From: Magicicada septendecula
Lineage: Eukaryota > Arthropoda > Insecta > Hemiptera > Cicadidae
Direction of reading: 5' to 3'
Assembly (NCBI GenBank): GCA_034769895.1
Contig: CM068367.1
Span: forward strand, 694,184,654-694,248,653
DNA length: 64,000 bases
Both the position numbers and the translations under genes were made by a program. This document shows positions 23,323 through 32,580 of this stretch, piece by piece (position 1 is the first letter of the stretch; each line of letters begins with the position of its first letter). The notes below the pieces were generated by a model, which saw nothing but the letters and a program-made list of their open reading frames with translations, did no database searches and was not told the origin of the DNA.

Positions 23323-24231
23323 TTATTGTTGGTGATATGCTATATCCTTAAATGCAAGGGGGGAGTTAGTTATTAGCGTATTAACAGTAGTGGTTTCAAC
23401 ATTGTGTTCGCCAGGTCTGGTATTGGGTAGTTGGAACATGCGGGATAGTGTATCGTCTACTACATTTTGGGTACCACGAATATGTTGTACTTTGAACTTG
23501 TAGCAATTTAATCTTAACACCCATCTTCCGATACGACCTAACTGTTTTGGATGGTTAAATAACCATGACAAAGCTTGGTTGTCGGTTTCTAGTAGAAATT
23601 CCTTGTGTTCCAAAAATGGTTTGAATTTTTCGAAGGCGAATACTACAGCTAAACATTCAAGTTCATAGGCTGAGAACTTCTTTTCTTGCTCCGTCAATGT
23701 ACGTGATGCATAGCTGACCGGGAGTCTTGTATTATTGATTTCTTGGTATATTACGGCTCCTAAGGCTACACTAGAACTGTCGGTCTGTACGACAAATGGT
23801 TTATTAAAATCTGCTAACTGCAATATCGGTGGTGATATTATGCTTTCTTTGAGTGTTTCAAAAGCGTCTTGATGTCGAGTAGTCCACTCGAATTTCGCTC
23901 CTTTCTTCCTTAATGCATTTAATGGGGCTGCTATATCCGCTAGGTGGGGTATGTACTTGTGAAAGTAATTGATCATACCTAAAAATCGAGCTATACCTTT
24001 GGTGTCTCTAGGTGATAAAAATTCTCGGATTGCGCGCGTACGTTCGGGATCGATGCTAACCTTACCTTCGGCCGATATTATATGACCTAAGAAAGAAAAT
24101 TGTTTTACTGCGAAATTAACTTTACTGGGGTTTACCGTTAGTCCAGGTTTCTTTAACCTTGATAATACTTCACGCAAGTGATCAATATGTTGATCCATCG
24201 ACTCACTATATACTACTATGTCGTCAAGATA
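23323..24231 (-). pseudogene. pol: Copy B pol, RT C-part and RNase H
   Basis: The first in-frame ATG is at 24198, with YLDD just upstream, as in copy A. It contains the RT connection and a complete RNase H (VQTDSSS, AYELECL, LETDNQAL, VDDTLSR). It ends at TAA 23323-23325 where copy A has a Gln codon, so the integrase is separated. This lesion is private to copy B. Confidence 0.88.
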
Positions 24232-24378
24232 GTGATATACTATTTAACGTCATGGAATATTTTTTCTAACAGTCTGCTACATACTGAACTTCCTTGTGAT
24301 ATTCCGAACGGTACTCTAGTAAATTGATATAGATTAAATGGGACAGAAAACGCATTGTTAGATGTTTTGATTCCTCAG
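24232..24378 (-). pseudogene. Copy B broken RT palm segment
   Basis: The same frame disruptions as at 16675-16821, by direct comparison. RT motifs lie in different frames. Confidence 0.85.
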
Positions 24379-25421
24379 CTAGTGGGATTGGTGGAATGTC
24401 TGGTTGAGATCCATTATGGTGAAGATTTTCGCTTTGGTAACATAGTGGAACGCGCTGTGAATGTCGGGCAGGGGAATCGATTCAAATTCTATATTCTTGT
24501 TCAGCTGTCTATAATCCACGACTAGTCTATGTTTGTCAGTTCCTTTTGGCACTAGGAATGCAGGTGATGAATATGGAGACGTTGACGGTTCGATGACGTG
24601 TTGTTCTAGGAGTTTGTTGATTTGGTTTCTCATTATTTCCATCTTGGGCGGTGATAATTTGTATGGGTGAAGACGTATTACCTTGTTGTCACTTAGATTT
24701 ATTATGTATTCGATTAGGTGGGTCAATCCTAACTTGGGTGTGAGTACAGTTGAAAATTCCCTTATTAACTTTTGAATTCTTTGTCCCTCATTTCCTTTAA
24801 AATGACTCAAACTAGATTCATGATGCTCTAACTGAATAGTTGATGTTTCGCAATTCTCGCTGTTACTTAGCTCGGAGTCGAACTGATATTTTCGAGTACG
24901 ATCAAATCTGAAGAAATATTGTTTAGCGTATATGTCAAGGATTAAGCCAGTTTTGCTTATAAAGTCAGCGCCTAGTATTACGTTTTGTCCTAATACTTCA
25001 GCTACGAGTAGTGGAACATACCAAGTAAAATTCTTTATTTTTAATTTCACCGTAATACTGCGTGATATATTTAGGTCTTGCTTATTTGCGGTGGCACACT
25101 TTATGTTCACGTTTTGGCTACGTTTAATAAGATTATGATTAGCTAATACGGTGGCTAGCTGTTGACTGATTATACTACGTGTAGATCCTGAATCGATTAA
25201 ACCAAGGATATTCGTTGCTCCAAGGTCTATCTGTATGTAGGGTAATTGGCATATACTTGTTTTGCATGTGCCAATAGAGTTGCACTTGTCAATAAATCTT
25301 GTTAAGTAAGGGTCTATACGTTTGTTTCTATTTATTTTTACTTTAGAATTATTAGTGTTTATACCTTTCCTTCTAATGCTGCGGAAGACGTAGGATTTTT
25401 GTTCTTCCCGCTTCACATGTT
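24379..25421 (-). pseudogene. pol: Copy B pol, protease and RT N-terminal part
   Basis: Same architecture as 16822-17864: protease LIDSGSTRSII, then RT SSPAFLVPK, VDYRQLN and IMDLNQ, ending at the shared premature stop. Small differences from copy A include QIDLGATN for QIEIGATN before the active site and ELSNSEN for ELSDSEN. It is reached by -1 frameshift from gag. Confidence 0.9.
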
Positions 25422-26934
25422 TTTTGACTGGTCCGTTTTCTGTTGGTACCGCTTTTGTTTACAATTCTTGCTAATGTGTCCGGACTTTCCACAGTTATAA
25501 CATCTCCTTTCCTCATTGACATCGCTCGCATGCTGTCGGGGTTTTTGTAGAGAGTTTGATGTATTGGGGTAGCTTTGGGTTTTAGAAGTTCTTACGAATC
25601 GCTTATCGCGGTAGGGTTCGAGTATCAGTCCCAATGGGTAGAGGTAGGAATGAATCTCTGCGTTGAGTCTGGGACATAAAAACGCGTCTGTTTTGGTCAG
25701 AATACCAGACGTTGGACGAATGTATACAACACAGTTCTAGTTCAGTGAAAGTGGTTGGTCTCTTCATGAGTGCTAGGCGAGATCGCTCCTCGGGAGATAG
25801 TCCTACTAAGATAGTGTCTACTAGCTGTTGTTCACTCCATTTAACTTGTAGCAATAAGGCCGATTCCCTTATTTCAGATATATAATGAGCTAATCTCTCG
25901 TATGCCCCTTGTACACGAAGTACTAGGTTCCGCTTCAATTATTCGTAGATACCGGTGGGAATGAAGTGTCTTATCAGGGTGGTATGTAGTTCTTCTACAG
26001 GGTGATTATACCTTAGAGATTCTAACACACGATCTTTTAAAGGAGATCTACATTTAGGTAGAATTACTTGTAAAATTTGGTCATCTCTTAATTGTCGCAG
26101 ATCCTTTATTTGTAAAAGGTGCTTGATAAAATCTAGGAGTTTTGTAATATTCAGCCCATCAGTGATTGGTATCTCAGATAAAATACGTTCTACGGGGTGA
26201 GTTATTTTTCCATAAAGCTCGGTAGTTAGATTTAATGGAGTCGTCATTCTACGTTTTTCCGCAGATTGATTCGTCAGTAAGTGAGGAGGTAAATCATAGG
26301 TACTGGTCATATTCTCTTGTTCATTTGGAAGTAACGTGACGTTTACGGGTTGGATATTTACTTGTCTATCGGTTAACCGTTCCTTAACGGGATCTATATT
26401 AGATTTCTGCAGAAACTGAAATTTTACAGCACTGGGTTACTGTTCATGAGTAGGAGATAGGGTAGGGGAAATATTTAGCTTCGTCATTGCTTCTTCGATC
26501 TCTTCTATTCTAAATGATTCGGACCTTCGACGTAATTCGCGCATTATCTCGGGTAATTGTTGTAATGCTTCTTCCGCGAATTTTTGCGCATCCGGTGGAA
26601 TAACTTTATCACCGGGCCAATTCAACAAATTGGTGATGCGGCGGCTCAGATGTTCGATTCTTTGAGTGCTTCGTAAAATTACTGCGGGGGATTTTTCATC
26701 TCGCAGGGTTTGTGCGATGGAGGTAAGTTCCGTATATTTATGATAGCATGTTTCCTTTTCACTTTCGAAGTCTAACCCACTTAAACGATTTAACAGTGAG
26801 GGTTCCTCTGGTCTCTTTTCGCGTAATGTTTTGCGCAGCTCGGCGACCGTTACGTTTGCGTATGGGAGACCGCGTAACAAGGCTTCATAGTTTAATTCGT
26901 CCTTCAACAACAAGTCGGGGCTAAATTGAACCAT
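25413..26934 (-). pseudogene. gag: Copy B gag with two stops and a frameshift
   Basis: Equivalent to gag of copy A from ATG 26934 (MVQFSPDLL). It shares both in-frame TAA codons (26437-26439 and 25939-25941). In addition a run of A residues near 25677-25681 has five A where copy A has four (18120-18123). The third block therefore shifts frame and stops at 25603, and the CCHC knuckle part (25413-25634) is out of phase. One coding difference (ELRRRSES for ELCRRSES) is visible in the first block. Confidence 0.85.
25419..25425 (-). promoter_or_regulatory. -1 frameshift slippery heptamer, copy B
   Basis: A AAA AAC in the same register as in copy A, two codons before the gag TGA at 25413-25415. 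Confidence 0.85.
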
Positions 26935-27631
26935 TGTAGTGGTAATAATGACTCTTTTAAATAATCTAAGTATTACGTACGACAAATCTTATATCATCTA
27001 TTTTAAACACTTATAAAATTTGAATTCATTTAAACACACACATATATATCTATTACTAAACATAGAATCTTATACTAATTAATTAAATTAAAATTATCTC
27101 AAATCAATTCAATTTTACGTACTTCTAGCAATTATCAGTCGAGACAAAATGATAATATTATTTTATAGTGGAAAGGAATTTCACACACGAAGAGTTCATT
27201 GCTTTTATAATAGCACTATGGATCAGCTGTTTGGGGAGTCTTATTGTTTGCGTTGGGGTGGTTGTTAACAAAGGAGGGTGATTCGGACAATCTGAAACAC
27301 GATTGTTTCCTGTTCTGGACTGTCTGTTATGTCCACGAGGGAATGCCATTCAAACAACTTACTTGTGTACGGGGGAGAGCGTACATTTCTCGACAGGTAT
27401 CTAACATAAAATAGCCTGTAAATACCGACAGGTTTAAAATGGAATATTTTTACCTGCAAGGACTTGTTTATTACCGCAATATCCAAATACTAATATTATT
27501 ATTTCTTAATTAAAACTTTATTTATTTATTTGTTTACAATTTCAGAGTGAATAAATTTATATATTCTACAAAGTTACTGTTAATTAATTATCACGACGTA
27601 CACAAATATTATTTATTTTTTTTTACAAAAC
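26935..27631 (-). other. Copy B leader between PBS and gag
   Basis: Near-identical to 19377-20072, with a 1-nt insertion just upstream of gag (CGACAAATC versus CGAAAATC). No supportable gene. Confidence 0.6.
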
Positions 27632-27645
27632 AGCAGAGTGGCGCA
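27632..27645 (-). promoter_or_regulatory. Putative primer-binding site, copy B (iMet 5' end)
   Basis: The identical 14-nt match to the 5' end of initiator tRNA-Met, 4 nt from LTR 3, as in copy A. Confidence 0.65.
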
Positions 27646-27649
27646 TCTT

Positions 27650-29106
27650 ATTACGTCTCTCCTGTCAAGACATTATAACATCGGGAACCAGTTTAATTGT
27701 TTGCTGTTAATTAAACTAGCTGCCGTAGTTAGTAAAATTTACTTACCAACAAATTATGACAATGTATATGTCAGGATTTTGTCCAAGGTTACATAAATTT
27801 ATTCACTCTCTGGATATTAGCGAAAACATCTCTTTATTCTTGTATTTTAACTAAGTATATAAAAGTAATAGCTTTAATGGTCATCTTTTTGTTTTTTACT
27901 TACTTTACTTTACTTTTAAAAGGAAATTCTTATAAATTCTGCATTAAATATTCTTTAAATTTTTACTCTTAGTATCTCAAAATCATACAGCTGTGTATTA
28001 TTTCAATTACCACGGATCCGGGCTTTAACTTTGCAATATTCTAACATATCTCAACATCATCCAAACTATTTGAAGAATAGTCTGATGTAATTTTCAGAAT
28101 TACTTTACCTTTAAACATCATCAGGTTATTACTATAGCATTACAGAAATTACAAACATTTATATGCTAATCTTTAAATGATCTAAAAGTCTTTACAAGAA
28201 ACTTTACTGTTCTTTTTGTTGCGGTTTTTTAAAAAACAAGTTATGCACAGAAGTTATGGTTTAATGTCACCTGAATATAACGTGAGTCTGCGGTGGGTGT
28301 TCGAGATGATCCTCTTCAGTAGGTCTTCTTGGGTGTAGTTCGTTGTTCATCTGGATCCTCCATTTAGTTGGTTGTTTCCGAATTGTAGTCTAGGTCATGA
28401 CGGTTGGATTCTGCTACTTGAAGTTCGTACGGTTGTTGTAGTAACTTTTCTCCTGGTGTTGGTTGTTCACTTTTTACATTTTATTTGTTCTTATTTTAGC
28501 AGCACTGATGTTTACTTTTACATGGTAAGGAACATATCTTACCACTTACTGTTCGTAAAGAGATGTGTCGGCTAAGTTTTTTATATATTATTAATATTTC
28601 CACGTACTACATTACTAGTTTTTGAGTTTTACTAACGCTACATTGGATTAAATAGATTAGAAGAACTAACGTCTTGTTACATCGTTGTTTAGCGACATAC
28701 ACGTAAGTGTAACTTTACAACACATTTTCGAGCTGCTTACATGTCGAAGATTCTCCGGCGACTGGGGCTAGTTTAGCGGCACGGAATCTGTAAGCTGGCT
28801 CGGTTTACGCGCTGAGAGAAAAGTAGTTCGTTCCTTTATTATTATTAATTGTCCATTAATTAACTAGTATAAATTATGTTACTTTTTTTTTAGGAGTTAG
28901 ATATTTCCTTTATTATTAATACGTCTTTTATTTAATTAGAAGAATTATTAGTTTTCGCTTAATAACATTGTACTTTGCATGTTCGTACTGGACTTTTTGC
29001 ACGTTGATACGGGTATCTAGGTACAGATAAGGGTGGATTATACTCTCACTTGTTATAAGAACAAAAATTTAATTTGTGCTATTTAAATAATTTTTAAATC
29101 GTCACA
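27650..29106 (-). repeat. LTR 3 (5' LTR of copy B)
   Basis: About 1457 bp. It carries several private differences in its last 550 bp: a small deletion at about 28600, CTTACC for CGTACC at about 28538, GATACGGG, and a TATA-like box changed by T to G. It ends GTCACA directly before GTATT. Confidence 0.92.
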
Positions 29107-29111
29107 GTATT
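29107..29111. other. Target-site duplication, right (GTATT)
   Basis: Matches 12529-12533 across the entire 16.6-kb tandem element. Confidence 0.8.
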
Positions 29112-29978
29112 GACTATTCCATCGTAATGTACGCGTACAACAACTACTTTTTCAGTACTAAATCAATAATCCATAATGCAAAATATCGGTATGGAGAACC
29201 ATACATGACTTCCATATTCTAAGATTTATTTTTAAAATCATTTTCGAAATGAAATATTACCATAGAAACTACTTCTTTCTACTTACTGCTTCAGCCTTAA
29301 CCACAGTACTGTGGTCACTAACGTATACCACCTCACGTTATCGCAGTCGATTTTCACTGATGATGGAATTCGATGGCATTGCCGAAACGTCTGGTTTTGG
29401 AGAAAACATTGGACTACGGCCAAATATCCCGGGAAGGAATTTTAACAAAAACTACTTCTTTGTTGCCGATAACGTTGTACACATATATATAAAATATATG
29501 CATAAAATTAATGGCTTGTATAAGTTAATGATTGATCTCCATTAAGTAGTGGTCAACTTTCCAAAGTTGTAATATTATGATGTCCGTAATTAAAACATCA
29601 GAGCAGGTTTAGTGTGAATGAGGGTACACTGTGGACAAAAATTTTCAACATTTCCTATTGAGCGTTGCTTAGAGTAAAGCTGCGAATCTACAATGTATGT
29701 TTCACAGAACAAACACGCGAAAAAGAAGGAGCGCTCCGAAGTCACTCATGGACCCTCAGCATCTTGCAGAGGGTTCATTCCCTAAAGACGAAAAGTCTGT
29801 CTATGAATCGTTCCTCTGTAAACACGTGCAGTTACATTGCCCAGCGATCCACAGGAAGCAAATTGATGTCCATTTTTTCGGCTTGCACGCGTTATGTTGG
29901 TGTGAGTTTCGGCAATTTCCATTTAAAAAGCGTGCAAATGTAAGAAAATAAACATGAGTGAGGCCAGAAATAACGTGA

Positions 29979-30018
<40 letters not shown>

Positions 30019-30318
30019 TTACCTGCCTTTTTATTGCTGTAGGCATAATAATAAAATGGAAACGTAAACATTACATAACTGAGATATGCTTACCTGCCAC
30101 GAACGATATATTATTTTATACATGGAGGAGTTCAGTGACATACACACGTACAGAAGAATTATATATATAAAGTTATTAACTCATACATAATTTACATTAA
30201 AATGAAAAAATTATAATTTTATTGCCTGGCAACAAAATTATTTTATTTTTAACAATTACCATTGTTTGAAAAAGTTTAAATGAATTTTCAAGTACTTTAC
30301 TGTTGTTAAAACGTAAAA
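29112..30318. other. No supportable gene
   Basis: Contains a 98-aa frame (29249-29545) with no recognisable domain, and overlapping frames at 29665-29951 whose codon use and lack of partners give no support. A 6-bp hairpin (GTATGG/CCATAC) is at 29189-29204. The phrase CTGATGATGG...GCCGAAACGTCTG (29357-29392) resembles untranslated regions of invertebrate retroelements, but I cannot place it. Confidence 0.45.
29983..30017 (+). repeat. (TG)n microsatellite
   Basis: About 17 uninterrupted TG units. Confidence 0.95.
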
Positions 30319-30624
30319 GGTTGCTGGTAAACTACCCCTTCTCCTTAACCGATCTTCACCAAAATCGAAAGTCCTTGAGATCTCTACAATTTAGGGACGT
30401 ATACAAAACATTATTTGATTCTGTTTGAATTTGCGGCTGTTATCGTTTGCCATAGAAAATACGCTTGATAAAAAAACGTTGCAGGTAAACTACCCCTTCC
30501 CCTTAACCGATCTTCACCAAAAACAATAGATCTTGAGTACTCTGCAAAGCTGGGCTGTATGCAATAAATTATTTGATTCTGTTTGAATTTGCGGCAGTTA
30601 TCGTTTGCCATAGAAAAAAAATCT

Positions 30625-30676
30625 ACACACAGACACACAGACAGACACATAGACAGACAGACACACACAGAGACAC
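30625..30676 (+). repeat. ACAC/AGAC microsatellite
   Basis: Interrupted CA/GACA run lying directly after the second 158-bp unit. Confidence 0.9.
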
Positions 30677-30766
30677 TTTTCGGAAAACGACTTTTTTTCA
30701 TGTTTTGAGTGTAGTACAATCAGAATCTGAAATAATCTCGAACACGATTATTTTTGCCATCACCAT

Positions 30767-30795
30767 ACTTCCATTTCCTTAAGGAATATGGAAGT
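30767..30795. repeat. 29-nt near-perfect hairpin
   Basis: ACTTCCATTTCC and GGAATATGGAAGT pair around TTAA with one bulged base. It probably marks the 3' end of the preceding repeat. Confidence 0.7.
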
Positions 30796-31037
30796 AAAAA
30801 TTACCACTTAACACTTGTCAAAATATAACTTAGGAAGAAATTATTATAGAAAAAGTATATGTACTTAAGTGTATCTACTACAGTGATACCTATCAGCGAT
30901 GTGGCGCTTTTGAACGAGCCTGTTGTTTAAATTACATAAACATCACAGTTCCGCGATCCGGTAATCAAACGTCGGATCACACAGAACCAACGCCGTGCAC
31001 TCTTGTTTCGGCCAGAAGCTGACTCGCACAAGGTTAC
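30796..31037. other. No gene seen
   Basis: Short unique spacer between two repeats. Confidence 0.6.
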
Positions 31038-31040
31038 TAA

Positions 31041-31623
31041 TAGTCTATTCAATGGGGATTTTTCTAGGGAATTGTAGAAAGTCTCCATGGATTTTCGTAA
31101 TTTTTTTTTATTGTCTTCCTTACAGCTTATAGATAAAAGTTAAAAAATAATTTGTTGCCGCTTTTAAATTTAAGGGTGGTTTCCACCCCTTTTTCAAGGG
31201 TAAAAAGAAAAAATTAAAATGACCCCAGGAATCGATAGAAAATCAAATTCTAAATAAATAATATAGAATGAAGTTTATTATAAATATTATATTATATTAT
31301 CAACCCCCACTTTTGGCTATTTTCGCCCTTAAAACCACCCCTTTGCACCACACGTGCAGTCTGACCTTGGAATCGTGATCGGCGACCCAAAAAACCTATA
31401 TATACCCATGTCGAGGGCTTTAAACGGTGTCCTAACGTTTTTTTACATTTTTAACATTTTAGGGGCGTTTTTCAACCCTTTCAGGGTGAGAGCGGTAAAA
31501 AAAAATGTTTTAACTTTGCTGTATAAGCTTGTAGGAAGACAATAAAAAAAAATTACGAAAATCCATGAAGACTTTCTACAATTCCCTAGTTTTGCCGATA
31601 TTTACGCCTCACTGAATAGACTA
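31041..31623. mobile_element. MITE with about 90-bp terminal inverted repeats
   Basis: The left end TAGTCTATTCAATGGGG mirrors the right end (CACTGAATAGACTA at 31610-31623). Pairing continues inward through a highly similar stretch (31068-31120 against 31502-31598), including AGGGAATTGTAGAAAGTC and TGGATTTTCGTAATT. TAA precedes (31038-31040) and follows (31624-31626), a plausible 3-bp duplication as in PIF/Harbinger. A 2-bp TA duplication (Tc1/mariner) is the alternative. At 583 bp with no transposase, it is non-autonomous. An internal imperfect inverted repeat around AAGGGTGGTTT...ACCACCCCTT is also visible. The frame at 31354-31545 is spurious. Confidence 0.8.
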
Positions 31624-31626
31624 TAA

Positions 31627-32580
31627 TATGAATGTCATGTTTTACAGTCACTTAGCTTTAAAAAGTAAACAGATAGCTTCAAAAAGTAATAAAGTTTATT
31701 TGACATGTTTATACCATACGAATTCCTGAGGAAATTACGTCGTAATTACAATATATTATTTTAGTGTATAACATATTTATTTTAGTATTTATGGTAGAAG
31801 TATGTTATTATAGTATAAAACACAAAATTTTTTTTATTTTATATTGCAAAAAATCTTAAATTTGCGACTTTGAAATTCACAGAATTTTTATAAAAATAAC
31901 TGATTATACATGTGAACTGGAATTTGCATATATGTAGAAATGATTTCAGTGCCTCTAGTCTAGAAAAAGACGAATACAATTAGGTAACACATTTTAAAAG
32001 AATATATTTAGAGTCCTATTTATCTTTCGTAAATAATAGACTATGCATGCGTTTGTTGTTATGTATAAAGAAAAGTTGAAATTGAGCGATTCTGTAAATG
32101 CAAGGTCACTAGATTTGTAAATAAATAAATCCTTATTATGCGGTTTCGTATTTAGTCTTGTAGTAGCAATAAACAGACGAACGAATCATACTTTTGTGGG
32201 GAAACGCATGTATCATAATCACATAGCCAGCGCCGTTTCTTCTGACAGCGCAAACCCAAACGTCACACATCCTCATAATGCTTCTTCACATACAAGGACG
32301 CATACTAAATGCGTTCGCGCACGCGCGCACACACACACACACACAAACGTGCGCGCGTGATGTGTAATTGTTATTGTGGTTGACAGGATAACTAAATGTC
32401 TCCTAAGAGCGCTATAAAAATTTGAATTGACACGAATGACGGTGTAAACAGAAACAGAGGAAATTTTCATTACAACGTATTCGGAATAGGTCACATTTAC
32501 AATTCATTATAATGTTGATACGAGTTACAGCACAAAGGTACACTTGTATGCTTGTCCAGTCACTTCAGGTAAAAACTTTA
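31627..32580. other. No gene seen; spacer before satellite
   Basis: AT-rich unique sequence without supportable genes. It contains the (CA)n tract listed separately. The last part, about 32540-32580, has a weak resemblance to a satellite monomer (GTACAC...TTCAGG). Confidence 0.5.
32314..32359 (+). repeat. (CA)n tract flanked by CG-rich arms
   Basis: CGCGCACGCGCG, then about 11 CA units, then AAACGTGCGCGCG. The purine-pyrimidine alternation is nearly continuous and the ends are inverted-repeat-like. Confidence 0.9.

Larger units (their letters stand above)
12534..29106 (-). mobile_element. Tandem Ty3/gypsy pair sharing one LTR
   Basis: Two head-to-tail copies of one LTR retrotransposon lie on the minus strand. 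The order from the right is 5' LTR (27650-29106), internal B, shared LTR (20091-21552), internal A, 3' LTR (12534-13996). On the sense strand each LTR begins TGTGACG. The internal regions are about 6094 and 6097 bp and nearly identical. A GTATT duplication flanks only the outer ends, and none flanks the middle LTR. This fits one insertion that later expanded by unequal LTR-LTR exchange, or integration of a concatemer. The gag-pro-RT-RNaseH-integrase order and DSG protease identify Ty3/gypsy; the absence of env argues against an errantivirus. Both copies share stops and frameshifts, so neither is autonomous. Confidence 0.93.
30319..30795 (+). mobile_element. Repeat with 158-bp tandem units and end hairpin
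   Basis: Two diverged units with a 158-bp offset (30319-30476, 30477-30624) share GGTAAACTACCCCTT, CCTTAACCGATCTTCACC and TTATCGTTTGCCATAGAAAA. They are followed by an ACAC/AGAC microsatellite (30625-30676), a short unique part, and a near-perfect hairpin at 30767-30795. Tandem units plus microsatellite plus 3' hairpin recall non-autonomous Helentron-like elements. The family call is inference, and the boundaries are approximate. Confidence 0.45.

Noticed and set aside
29249-29545. 98-aa ORF
   Set aside because: No recognisable domain. Part resembles untranslated retroelement sequence, so it was not called as a gene.
29665-29951. Two overlapping small ORFs
   Set aside because: They overlap in different frames with no supporting motif; the minus-strand frame there includes translated (CA)n.
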